In this document: one piece after another, positions 45,716-56,314 of the stretch
How positions within the stretch are numbered: the stretch's first letter is position 1
Layout: each line of letters opens with the position of its first letter
Origin: Ditylenchus dipsaci
Taxonomy: Eukaryota > Nematoda > Chromadorea > Rhabditida > Anguinidae
Direction of reading: 5' to 3'
Length of the DNA: 64,000 bases
NCBI GenBank assembly: GCA_004194705.1
Contig: SADC01000918.1
Location: forward strand, 151,837 to 215,836
Translations under genes and position numbers: made by a program
The notes under the pieces: generated by a model
What the model was told of the DNA's origin: nothing
What the model saw: only the letters and a program-made list of their open reading frames with translations
Database searches by the model: none

Positions 45716-46320
45716 AACATGATTTTGGATTGAATTGTTTGGGTTTTAAGGTCTGTACCCGAAATTAAGCCGAACTGAAGAAGATGTAGCTTAACAAACA
45801 AGATCTTTATCAAAACAATTATTTAGCAAAAAAATTCTTAGCAAACGACCATTTAGCAAATTGGTGCTTAAATTGTGAATTCTTAGCAATTCGCGCTTAA
45901 ATTTTTTTCTTAGCAAAACGACCGCTTAGCAAATCGACCACTTAGCAAATCGCCGCTTAAATTTCGGGGTACAGCCATAAGTATTTTGTTTGAAATTCAA
46001 ATTTACTGGTGAAAAGGGCAGAAGCAGCCTGTGCCAATTCAAATTGTGCCACCGCAATTGTGCCAAAATCAAGAGCAGTATTCGGTATTTGCCGAATATT
46101 GCTCTTAGTATTTACTGGAGTATTTTAGTATTTTACTGGCCGAAAAGAATTTGAGCCAAAAATTTTAGCTAAAACTGGGCGGGCCGGGACGCGTTTCCAG
46201 GGGCCGGCTGGGCCGTCAATTTTTGGGCCGGTGTCCACCCATGTTTGATTATCAATTATTAACAGGCTCAAACATGTTTGAGGCGCCAATAAGCGCCTGT
46301 CGCACCCTTGTTTACAGATA

Positions 46321-46793
46321 CCGTATTTACTCTAATCAATGCGCCGGCGCGTTTATTTTTTGGTCGAAACTGAAAAATGCCATCTTTTGACTGGAAAGTG
46401 CCGTCTTTTTTTCTTTTAGTCAAAAATCTAAACAATTTTTTCAAAGTAATAACACTAACAGGTAGCCCTGCGACTCGTTTTTCTAACGACGTATCATTTA
46501 TTGCAAAATGTTTGCAAAACATACCATAAAAAGGTAAAAGTATGAATCAAATTTTTTTTCCGACTTGCTTCACATTTTGACGTATTTGTACTGAATTTCG
46601 CAAAGCTGTTGCAGAAAATGATACGCCGTTGGAAATTAGAGTCACACGGCTACCTGATGATGTTATCACTTGAAAAGAAATGTTTAGTTATGAGGCGCTT
46701 TTCAACTTTCCTTTCTAAAAAATGAAAAGACGGCAATTTTCAGCAAAAAGACGGCATTTTTCTGTTTTGACCAAAAAATATCGCAGTAACCAT
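46321..46793. mobile_element. TA-type MITE, CCGTATTTACTCTAATCAAT end
   Basis: The left end follows TA. Inverted inner arms TTATTTTTTGGTCGAAACTG and TTTGACCAAAAAATA, with two AAAAGACGGCA/TGCCGTCTTTT pairs. It contains the shared GTAGCCCTGCGACTCG...TCTAACGAC motif near 46455 and its inverse near 46640. The right terminus is uncertain. Confidence 0.45.
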
Positions 46794-46970
46794 TGTGCCA
46801 GCTTAAATTATTGGCAAATATGAGTGTCATAGACGGTCATACACATTGTGTCAAACAAGAGGAGTGAATGTAGTTTTACGGGGTATAGTAACCTAGCGCT
46901 AAAATGTCCTAGTTAGAAAAGTGTGGTGATAGGAAATGTCATGGACCTTAAGATTTATTTGTTTAGAAAT

Positions 46971-49900
46971 ATGTCGTCGGAAGAAAAAAGTATCTGCGTT
47001 ATTTGCGAAAAGAAGTATGGAAATCTTATTATGTTAAAGCACATAGCGGCTCACTTGGCTTACTATCCGCATTTTGCGTCGATTGTGAGTTCAAGAGTTA
47101 CGAAGTTCATTGCTTGGTCGAACATGAGGTAGGCTGTTTTGACTTCCAGTAACTCTTGCTATTTTTACTTTTCCAGCTTGCGACTGGTCACAATATCAAA
47201 CAGAATGTGCGAACTTTTTTCTACTTAGCATCTACTCGCTTATGAACCCTATTCAGGTGCATAATCGATACATGGAAAAATTTGCTCTATGGTCTACAAG
47301 GACTGTCTTATTGCAACCAAGTATGGGCTGGAAGCTGTGTTTGAGCAAATCACGGGGTTTGAATTGTTGTGAATTATGTGCATGGATCTATTACTCATTT
47401 TTCTCAGAGGGAAGGATCGGGCGGTGGTCATTCAAACTACTCCAGTGTCTGCTATCAAAAAGGTTGTGCGTCCACTAGCGGTTACTTCAGACAGTAGTTC
47501 GGATTCGGATGATGATGTTCAATTGTTGCCTCGTCCAGAGATGTCATCTGCTGCAAGACTCCAGTCCAGCAAAATAAGCAAATCTCTGCCGTTTCTGTTG
47601 AGAAGACTCCAGTCCAGCAAAATAAGCAAGTTTCCGTCGATTCTGTTAAGATGACTCCAGTCCAGCAAATTAAGCAAAGCCCCTCTGTTTCCGTTCAAAA
47701 GACTCCGGAAGTTACTCGAAGCAAGGCGGTTGCAAAGAAGGACTCTTCTAGCTCTACTGATTCTGAACGTAGAAGCGTGTTCACGGTAGATTTCCTTTGA
47801 TAATGTGGAAGAAACTCTGTTGATTCTGTGACTTATATCAGGAAATGGAGATGGCTGAGCTCGATCGGCAGATTAATCGTGGACATCTGACTCAGAGGTG
47901 CAACCAGTGCAAGAAAAACGTCACAAACAACTACAGGTCCCATAAGGAGCACGTGTTGGTATGACCTTTGAAATTTCTGTATTGCTCTTTCCAATATTAT
48001 GTCATTAATTTGTAGCGAGACCACCTCTCTATGCAGACTAATGAAAGCAAGGAGGAATTTATCGCTCGCTTTGTCAAATTTTGCTTTCCCATGGCTGTAG
48101 CCGTCAACGACTTGCAATGGTAATTTCAGCCCACTCCTCATTATTTATTGCAATTAGCCCAATTTAGCGGAATTTGTGGTATCGAAGCCAAGCCTGGGGC
48201 AGGAAGACTCATATCAACAGGGAGCACTTGTTCTTCTATTTGGAGTGCCCAGTGAATCTTGCATTTTCAACTGCCTTTGCGAAAGCTCGGTTATAACTCA
48301 TCTGAAGGTTTGTAGTACTTGGATTAGGTGGCCGGCTCAATTAAGTCAATTGATTTAGAAAGATCACAGAACAACAGTTCAGGAATTGGTCGGAGAGGAG
48401 AAAGCCGCCTTTGAAAAGGAGCGGATCGCGTACAATGCGAAGATGCAGCCATATCTTAGCCGGCAAGCAATTTTAGTGTCGTTGATCCGAAAGTTTTATT
48501 CATGGATACGTTTCAGTTGTTTCCCATGTACAGCCTCAAGCAAAGGAGCAGACAAGCTAGAGAAGGAAGCTCTGGCAGAAATCCAGCGAGAATTGTTCAG
48601 CCAGTTTGCAAATGGAAATGGTACTCATGAGAAAATCAGTCGAGGTTAGTCAATTCTATGAAACGTGTCATAGTAACGCCTTGCAGTTGTAGAAGTGCTA
48701 GCAATGTGGCTGTTGAACCTATTGCCCCTCAACGAAGTTTGGAAGATGTAGCAGAAAGGTTTCTTTCATTCAGACGGAAGGTAATTTTGGTTTCATTGAC
48801 CATAGGATACCTGAGTTGAAAGTCAAAATATTTTTCTATTTTTTACGAGAAGGCTAAAACTTTTTGGTCTCCAGAACGTCTATCTTTATATTTCTAGCAT
48901 TGGTTTTTTTAAATCTATTGCCGAAATATATTTAGCATCCCATATCAGTCAGGATCGCGGATCATATTTCGAGAAGCATCGCGCTGACACGCCCGTTCTT
49001 GGGAGCGACAAAAACCGGCAGCCGAGGAATAATCGATCAAAGACTCCGCAGTCAGCGCTTTGTTCAAGAATAACGACAGAAACAGTGGCTATGATGGAAC
49101 ATCCAGCTCTTCCGTCAAGATCGGAGGTCGTCCCACAACCGAGTCATCGTGGTGAAATTTCTCCTTTAAGGACTGGAACCAAAAGAAATTCTGCGGATGG
49201 ATTAATTGTACGGTGGAGGGCGCTCGATCTCAGCATCTTGGAACTGAGAAAATCCAATCTGGATTGACGATAAGGCTCGCCAGTCGGGAAATAGAGACTA
49301 CAGAACTGGTGCATCTTCTCCGAAAAGATCGAGATGTAGTTCTTCCAATCGAGAGCCGGTGGTCACTCCTCTTAACAAAGCGATGTCAGGGCGGGCCTCA
49401 CTTCAGGTAATGTTTCAGCTAAATTTATTATTAGGCTCATTTCGCTTTTTTATGAAGGGTATATAATTTTGATTCAAATTTTGCCTAAATTTCTAAAAAT
49501 ACTTAAGATTCAGCTAGAAGCATAACGAGGGCTGGATAAAGAGTCCTAATTTGCATAGCCTCTGATTCCTATCCTTAAGCTTAGTTATAACTTTTTTCAT
49601 CGAAGATATTTAGAGCAAACAGGGACAGCAAATCAATTCATCTCCGCCTGGTGTTTATAATTCTCAATTCATTGTTGGTGGCCACGGGACAGCTTCTACT
49701 ACTCATGACTTCAGCGTTCCACCGCCATTTTTCTTCAATCCACCTAGTGCAGTGACATACGGAATGTGCCAATGCCGACAGGTGTAATCGCAAACGAAGA
49801 CGTCAAGTTTGAAGTGCCTCAAAGACTTAAGGTAATAGGCTTTGGATTCTGAATTACTTACGAAGTGTCTCTTCTGGCCTCTTCTTTTGGCACATCTTAG

Positions 49901-50140
49901 AGGAAGAGTCCTCTAAGCTTTTATTTAGTACTTGTAGACGTTTATTCTTTTTGCATTGATAATTTTCTTGTAAGTTGATGTGAAAGTACGGTTTTTGTCT
50001 TGGTTTACTCTGTATTATTGCTCTTTCCACGTTTGTTGGCCGAAATAATAGTCCTAGAGAGTGGAGGTCATCCTGCATTTTCATTGTAATAATTTTTTAT
50101 TTTTTAGAGCCCTGCTGCCGAGGAACTGTTGAAGGCTTGA
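46971..50140 (+). CDS. Multi-exon protein with repeated CxxC zinc fingers, unknown family
   Basis: Exons by GT-AG: 46971-47128, 47177-47368, 47408-47785, 47842-47958, 48016-48119, 48168-48307, 48359-48644, 48687-48780, 48936-49406, 49614-49831, 50108-50140 (TGA). Features in order: CVICEKKYGNLIMLKHIAAH, a C2H2-like finger; a second, CVDCEFKSYEVHCLVEHE, after a one-base frame correction; an acidic Ser/Asp run (SDSSSDSDDD); about three 13-residue KTPVQQNKQ repeats; a third finger CNQCKKNVTNNYRSHKEH; a fourth starting CGICGIEAKPGAGR with HINREH after correction; a charged helix; and a low-complexity Ser/Pro/Asn tail ending SPAAEELLKA. It is probably a nuclear nucleic-acid-binding protein, by finger type only. 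At least seven single bases are missing relative to the best frame (near 47072, 47237, 47276, 47555, 48196, 49261, 49763). Acceptor TTTGTTTAG lies 4 nt before the ATG. Confidence 0.55.
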
Positions 50141-50216
50141 TCAAGGAAGAAAATATTTAGTATCATTAGGGAATCCAGTTGTTTCACTATATTTGGTGAT
50201 GTTATGTTTTGTTTGG

Positions 50217-50222
50217 AATAAA
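50217..50222 (+). promoter_or_regulatory. Poly(A) signal AATAAA
   Basis: AATAAA lies 77 nt past the stop of the zinc-finger gene, with a TG-rich stretch (TGTGTTGATGGGTGCTCG) just downstream, as expected for cleavage and polyadenylation. Confidence 0.5.
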
Positions 50223-50684
50223 ATGTGTTGATGGGTGCTCGTTGAAATATCTTTGCATGACCGCAGTGCCGTTGAGTTACTAAATAGGGATGTTTGTTCT
50301 GGGATACTGACTGCTCTAGCTTCTTTTGTCTAAATGTCATATGTTTCCGACCTCACGTGAGCGTTATTATTCACTGCTTTATGTGTATGTGACGCCATCT
50401 TTATCTGGCAATGAAACGAAAAATGCGCACGCTCTAACACGCTCTTCTAATTCATCTATTTTTAATTGACTTTTTTGCGACCCTGGTTAACTGTGTTTGT
50501 CCGGTTTGCACCGAATTTTGGATAATTAGGGTTTGAAATAGTTCGTTTTCGGCGCTACTTGGATATACCCCCCCCCTAAATCAACTTTTTTCAAAGTGTT
50601 TCCAAAACACTCTATATCGACCTAAAATGGCCTCAGGAGTTCAAAAAAGGTCAATAAAAATCGACTTTTGGAACCACCCAAAAT

Positions 50685-52680
50685 GGCGTAGGGGCGTTAG
50701 GCCCCTTTTTTCCATTTGTGGAAAAAAAGGGCCAAACGACTTACGTGAGTCGTTTGGCCCCTTTTTTCCACTTTTTTAAATACGCGTCTTTGTAGTTTAT
50801 TGTTTTTGCAGTTGTTGTTTTTTATTATTATTTCTTGAATAATCGTCATAAACTAATTTTTATAAGACTGTTAAGCTCAGGGTGGATAGGGAATTACCTG
50901 TACCTCCTCTAGATGGTATCCATCTAAAAATCCAAAATTTTGGATTTAGCTGAAACTAACTAAAAGTCATTCTACCCTATCCATAATCGTGTTCCAAACA
51001 CGGTTTGATAATGCTAAACAGCAATTTGACTTGCAGGATCCCCAGTTCTGCGTTAATCACGTATCTCTAAGGGTAACCAGGTGGTGCTCAGGTTGTTCTA
51101 CCTAGGTAACGGTATTCTGGTGGAAATGCCTCGGTAGTAGTAGCCAGGCAGTGTTACCCAATGCTCAAATGGTTTAGGTGGATGAAGATACCTGGAGACG
51201 AATGGATACCTCTGGTAAGTGGATACCTAGGCAGATAGGTCGAAATGAGGAAGTTAACTGGTTAGTCTACTCAGTCCGGCTCCATATCCGGGTACAAGTG
51301 GTAGATTTGGATGTCCACCTGGGTCAATTTTTTCTCTCTCTTATTTTTGGCTTCGAAAAGATATTACCTCACTTATTCCGATAATCTGAATATACCTGTA
51401 AATTCCAAACTGTCATTTTAGCTATTTTACCAAAACTCAAAATTACCCTAGAAAATGGCATTTTACTATTGTGAAACCTTTTTAGAATGCTCAAATTACT
51501 GCAAAAAACAGATTTCCGAAACCCAAACACATGAAAAAAAATTTCACCAAATGAACGACCATTTGGTTGGGTTGTGCATAAATCGGTTGCAGTATAGAAT
51601 CCCCCCCCCCCACGGGGACTGATCAGATCGAGAAGATAACATCATATTCGTGTTTCTCGACCCCGATTTCATGAGAAAGCGGCTGTTTTTTGGTTGTGAG
51701 AAAAAAATTTTTTTCGAACCACAGGGGGTATCATGGTTTTTGAGTCAAAATTTGAAAAATTTAAATTGGCGCCTTTTGAATTTTAAAGGAATAAGGGCTG
51801 TATTGGGAGGGAAGGAAATAAAAGGGGCCACTTTATGGCAGAACGTTAAAAGTTCAAAATTTTTGTATTCTGCGCGCCTGCCTCACCATGTTTTTCAACT
51901 GGGCCGTGGCAAAAAAAGACTCTGTATGCATTTTATGGTCAAGAGTACTTCTCGGAATCATGTCTAAGGTAAGTGTGTGCGCGCATCTCTAACTCTCAAG
52001 CCCCCTTCGGGGGCTTGGGGGCTTGGAGATGAGATGCGCACACCCACATACCTTAGACACAAATCACTCGAAAGTGACTCTGGATGCATGAAAAAGCATG
52101 CATACCAGAGTTTATTTATGCGGTAGGCCCAGTATTCAAAACTATGTTTAACATCTTCTTGTTAGTGGGCCCTGAGTCATTAGTGGCCCCTTTTATCCCC
52201 TCTCCCTATACAGCCCTTAATCCTCTAAAATTCAAAAGGCGCCAATTCAAATTTTGACTAAAAACCATGATACCCCCTGTGTATCGAAAAAAATTTTTTT
52301 TCTCAGAATTAAAAAAACAGCCGGCTTTCTCATGAAATCGGGGTCGAGAAACACGAATATGATGTTATCTAATCGATCTGATCAGTCCCCGTGGAGGGGA
52401 TTCTATACTCAAGCCCATAATCATCCAATAATACGGGTGCTAGATTATAGAAAAACATCTTAAGTGATAAGAGTTTTCACAAGAAAAAAAGATTAATTTG
52501 AAAATCTTTGCTGAGGAATTTAGCGGCCAGAAGGAGAATTCACCGTAGGGAAATTTACCAGAAGGAGTATACACGCGGGAAAATTTACCTGGAGCCAAGA
52601 TTATGAAAAGCACAAAAACAATAAAAAAATAAAAGGCGCGTATTTAAAAAAGTGGAAAAAAGGGCCTAAAGGCTACGACC
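50685..52680. mobile_element. Twin-hairpin GG-terminal element, copy B (inverted)
   Basis: TSD CCCAAAAT at 50677-50684 and 52681-52688. It is the reverse complement of 3577-4806 over its length (same double hairpin, CAAAATTTTGGATTT, the ACCTAGGTAACG region and GGTAAATT..CCC words), enlarged by the insertion 51585-52415. This confirms the element's borders independently. Confidence 0.85.
51585..52415. mobile_element. GGTTGCAG-family foldback, copy 2
   Basis: Inserted into copy B. TSD CATAAATC at 51577-51584 and CATAATC at 52416-52422 (one A short, probably a base dropout). Copy A shows the empty site GCATAAATCATCC when read in the same direction. The arms match 11913-12876. The centre is a CCCCCTTCGGGGGCTTGGGGG hairpin flanked by GTGTGCGCGCATCTC. 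Confidence 0.8.
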
Positions 52681-53875
52681 CCCAAAATCACTGATTTTGA
52701 CCATTTTTAAAGGGATTTAGGTCTGTATTTCGGTGGAAATGGACTAAATATGGGCCAATTAAGTGTGAAAAGAAGATGTTGAACATAGTTTTGTTGACTG
52801 GGGCCTACCGCATAAATAAACTCTGGTATGCATACATTTTTATGCATCCAGTGTCACTTTCGAGTGATTTGCGTCTAAGGTATGTGGGTGTGCGCATCTC
52901 AACCCCAAGCAACCAAGCCCCCTGCGCCCCCGAAGGCGCGCACTCACTTACCTTAGACATAATTCTGAGCAAGACTCTTTAACAAAAATGTATTTAGAGA
53001 CTATTTTTGCCCAGCTCCAGTGACCAAAACATGGTAAACCTGGTAAAAAGTCAAAATTTAAAAGTGTCCAAAACTCGATTTTTTATTGACCAGAAGTTAA
53101 AAATAATGTCTTTGTTGAACTTCTGAGGCCATTTAGGTCTATATAAGGTGTTTAGAAACACTTTTAAAAAAAGTTGATTTGGGGGGGGGTATATCCAAGT
53201 AGGGTCCGTTTTTCTTAATTTATTTTTTGTTTGCTGCCTTTTCCGATTACTTAATGTTAGGTCTGTACTTGACGAAAAGCTTTTCGACGAAACGTCCGTG
53301 TTCCTAAATCTTAGATCTGTATTTAGACGGTATAACATGAGCTATAAACAACTGAACAGTCTTGTAAGCTTATTTTGTTTTCTGTCAAATGAATTTTTCG
53401 TGGTAGGTACTCTGGAAGGTAACAAGTTGTGGATGGTCAAAATCCAGCTGGATACACACACGTTTCCAGGTGGTGCGTCGTGATTATTATACTGCACCCA
53501 CACTCGTAATACACCAAAATGACCGCAAGGAGCTCAGCTTTCTATTGATGTTAAACATGGCCTGTTTTCATTTATAAAGTCAATCTAAATCACTACTTAT
53601 TTTTTGGGTAGAGATTCTCATTATGTCTAACTCTGATTTCCTACGGGGTGTAACTTTATTTTAAGACAATACTTAGGTAACTATTTTATACAGAAGGAAT
53701 GAACAAAGCCTCACGGTTTTTGACACTAAATGCAGCAATATTTTGTTATATATTTCTTTATATTTCTTATATTTTATTTCTTTATATATTATACATTTCG
53801 AATATATATGTATTTTGTTATATTTATACCCTCCGTCTGATTTTTTTCAAACGGTGTAAGTAACATGGCCTGGTG

Positions 53876-55425
53876 GGCATAGGGCGTTTAGCGGTTGGCG
53901 GACAAATGTCCCAAAAACCGCTAAACGTCTTAACAGAACGCCAAGTTTGTACACATTCAAATTCATTCTTATTTTTTTGCACAGCCGGTTTTCTGTGTTT
54001 TCTCTCTTAATTTTTCTTCCGAAGTCTCTTTTTGAGTCCTTCGATGGATTTTTACCAATTTAAGAGGCTTTATGGTATTTTTAGAGATTCATATGAAAAA
54101 ATTTCATATTCTATTATCTATTTTAACTCATTATTGGGTTCTCTATTCAGATTTGGTTGATTAAGTCAATTTTCTCTTAAAATTGATGATTATTTCCGTA
54201 TTCAAATTAATGTACAACGCTAATCAAACTTCGCCAGAAGTTTTTCTCCGAAATACCGTATTTAATTTATTAAACGGACCAGCCTGAGAATTGCGCACCC
54301 TTTGCAGAATTATAAAATTGTTTCGTCAATCTTTTAATCTGATTTTTCGAAAGAGCTGTATTAGATAAATCCTGTTTATCAAAGAGGGTCCGTAAAATGG
54401 AGGTAATACGGTACGCCCTAAACATTCTAAGGTATAATCTCCAAAGTAAAATATCCGCTGAGATTTATTTAACTCCAAACCAATAACAACTCTTGAACAA
54501 TTGGTTAGACAAGAAATGATTCTGAACTCGTAGCTTCTCATTCTTTATTTGTTTGGCTGACAACATCAAAGTGACTGTGCTGGTAGCGGATGATAGAAGT
54601 AGGACCAGGCACCAGAGCAGTTCTCAACTAAAATAAAAAAATTCCAATTACCAATAATAAAAAACACTAAAGAAAAGCTTGCATTTTCATAGGCGGCGGA
54701 GAAATGTAGAAACCTCATCCTTTCATCCGGCTGAAACACGATGAAATTGCGACTGTAAAGACGGGCTGCTAGAATCAATTGCTGCGTACTCCCCCAGTGC
54801 TTCCTCTCAGCAAAGTCATCTTTTGGTGTAGCTGCATGATCCTTGATGTAGTCATCAACGTCTTCTCTCGAGCAGTTGAGCCCATTTTTCCTGCAAGTGC
54901 TGGAAAACAACATTGTAGCTAGCTTCCAAACGATTCTCCATCAGACAAGTAGTGACTGCAATCCATTCTCCCTTGAACTAAGAATAGAAACTGACACGCA
55001 TTATCGACTGAAAAAGTAGAAAAATCTCACAAGTCCGTGTATGATGAAGATTTGCGCAAAGCCAATCGGACACAAATCGAAAGTCCCATCTGCCATCAAA
55101 AGGGTGCACTGCGCAGCTGCCTTGTTCGATCACGTCCGAGTTAGTCCACTTAAAGTCCTTCATCTTAATGAACCCAGATAAATAAATAAACAAACAGTAG
55201 AATGTTGAAATGATATAGAGCCTTATGCATTCGTAAAAAAATCTATCAAAGGGCTCAACAAGAGACTTCGGTTAAAAAAAATTAATAGAGCTAAAACAGT
55301 AGGAAAAACGCGCGACCGTCCTAAGAGTAATAATGAATTTAAACGTGTACAAACTTGGCGTTCTGTTAAGACGTTTAGCGGTTTTTGGGACATTTGTCCC
55401 GCCAACCGCTAAACGTCTACGCACC
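53876..55425 (-). mobile_element. Mutator-like element (MULE) with long TIRs and 9-bp TSD
   Basis: TSD GGCCTGGTG at 53867-53875 and 55426-55434. The outer 96 bp of the ends are nearly identical inverted repeats (GGCATAGGGCGTTTAGCGG at the left; complement of GGTGCGTAGACGTTTAGCGG at the right), and weaker similarity extends to about 220 bp. Each TIR folds on itself (ACGTTTAGCGG...CCGCTAAACGT, with GGGACAAATGTCCC inside). It encodes fragments of a MULE transposase and an OTU-type protease on the minus strand. TSD length, TIR length and transposase fragment all agree on the Mutator superfamily. Confidence 0.85.
54538..55135 (-). pseudogene. MULE transposase fragment joined to an OTU-like cysteine-protease fragment
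   Basis: Exon (about 55135-55031) reads CTLLMADGTFDLCPIGFAQI then FIIHGL, the start of the MULE domain (DGTF..CP..F.Q...IHG). A 53-nt intron (GTGAGA...TTCTTAG) leads to exon 54977, encoding FKGEWIAVTTCLMENRLEAS and YNVVFQHL, matching the next MULE block (...ALM.NR...Y...F). The frame is then lost near 54870-54895. In the following frame come REDVDDYIKDH, HWGSTQQLILAARLYSRNFI and VFQPDE, and after a short intron (54628-54667) IIRYQHSHFDVV, stop at 54538. These match the OTU fold: WG...L..A......I.VF and the catalytic-His block (I.Y...HFD.V). The OTU cysteine segment and the rest of the transposase are missing, so this is a deletion derivative. OTU proteases cleave ubiquitin-type linkages; any role for the element is inference. 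Confidence 0.7.
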
Positions 55426-55496
55426 GGCCTGGTGCCCCCTTCATCAGAAATTTCTGCATACGCCATTGGTAGTGTTACTTGAGCCGTAGTAGATTG

Positions 55497-55622
55497 TACA
55501 GGGGGCTGTAGGAAGTTTCGTAACGAGACAATTTCGTAAGAGCGAATTTTCGTAAGAAACTTTTTCGTAACAGCGATTTTTCGTAACAAACTCTTTCGTA
55601 ACGCACTTTTCAGTAACATTAG
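55497..55622. repeat. TTTCGTAACAGCGAA word array
   Basis: About eight copies of a TTTCGTAACNNCGAA-like word, starting from CTGTAGGAAGTTTCG. The inverted counterpart is at 60335-60500, ending CGAAAGTTCCTACAG, and a third array in direct orientation lies at 61085-61250. 55497-60500 may be one foldback element enlarged to 5 kb by later insertions, or three separate relics. Confidence 0.55.
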
Positions 55623-55627
55623 TGATA

Positions 55628-56052
55628 CAGTCGAACATCCCAATAGTGTACACCCCAAAAGTTCGTTCCCGCCTAGGGTCCGACAATTTTTTCAGCTCGA
55701 TTTTCTAATTTTTTTGCTGATTCTGTTTTTACAGTCTGGCCGCAAATATCGTAAGGATTCAGATTTTGCCGATCGTTTTTCATTTGCCTAAATATTTTTT
55801 CTCTAAAAAAGCAAAACGTCCCAATAGTGTACACCACTTTCAAAATAAGATGTACACTATTGGGAGGTTTTGCTTTTTTAGAGAAAAATATTTAGGCAAA
55901 TGAAAAACGATCGGCAAAATCAGAATCCTTACGATATTTACGGCCAGACTGTAAAAACAGAATCAGCAAAAAAATTAGAAAATCGAGCTAAAAAATGTCG
56001 GACCCTAGGCGGGAACGAACTTTTGGGTGTACACTATTGGGAGGTTCGACTG
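55628..56052. mobile_element. pogo-like TA MITE, CCCAATAGTGTACACC words
   Basis: TA at both sides. The ends are CAGTCGAACATCCCAATAGT and the complement of CAGTCGAACCTCCCAATAGT. The arms continue with TTCGTTCCCGCCTAGGGTCC and CCGATCGTTTTTCATTTGCC, nearly perfect to the centre, where GTCCCAATAGTGTACACC recurs. Same family as 33968-34394. Confidence 0.8.
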
Positions 56053-56314
56053 TATGCTGATTGGCTTTTTTGTTGCTTTTTAATACTCCCTTGATGTTTC
56101 TTATAACTTCTGTGATGTTTTGACCAAAAAGACAGCAACCAAGTGCCAGACCCCTGGCAAAGAGTATTTTTCTCTAAGCTAAGTTTTTTCATTTTTGCCT
56201 AAGCCTAAGCTAGCGCGCTACACATTGCAAAAAAGAAAACTTAAAAAGAATCAAAGGAAACCAAAATACTCTTTGGGGAGGGCGGGCACTTGGGCTTTTA
56301 CAGACCAAAAATAG

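Larger units (their letters stand above)
43909..45976. mobile_element. GG-terminal foldback with TTTGCTAAGCGGTCG word arrays
   Basis: TSD ATAAGTAT at 43901-43908 and 45977-45984. Perfect ends GGCTGTACCCCGAAATTTAA and complement. Next come arrays of TTTGCTAAGCGGTCG-like words (43945-44080; inverted 45835-45960), varying by a few bases each. Nested inside are 44230-44500 (ACCTGGTGTAGGTATCACCTG), 44572-44968 and 45065-45715. Confidence 0.8.
43135..46140. mobile_element. Four-level nest of foldback elements with ACCAGTAAA words
   Basis: The outermost arms carry ACCAGTAAA words (43140-43200; inverted at 45995-46135) and AAATTTGAATTTCAAACAAA / TTTGTTTGAAATTCAAATTT. Inside are the hairpin 43226-43436 (ends ACGTTTCAGCAC, CCTTGGTCCCCCTGTTG near the centre), the hairpin 43445-43905 (arms TTGCGGGAATTTAAATTTTC), and the GG-terminal element 43909-45976. 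The CATTTGCAGAAT-type spacer is absent, and no frame in the region encodes a domain. Confidence 0.6.
50548..53208. mobile_element. Foldback element holding two nested elements
   Basis: The arms start around GGCGCTACTTGGATATACCC and end with GGGTATATCCAAGTAGG at 53191-53207. They run on through TTTCAAAGTGTTTCCAAAACAC, ACCTAAAATGGCCTC and AAAAATCGACTTTTGG (left) and their inverse at 53060-53190. Inside it is copy B of the twin-hairpin element (50685-52680), which in turn contains 51585-52415. 52764-52990 is a partial inner module of the GGTTGCAG family. No coding sequence is seen. Confidence 0.7.

Noticed and set aside
45059..45813. Frames with repeated FCHRFTF / VTDSL motifs
   Set aside because: They are translations of the TGTCACAGATTCAC arrays in the two arms of 45065-45715.
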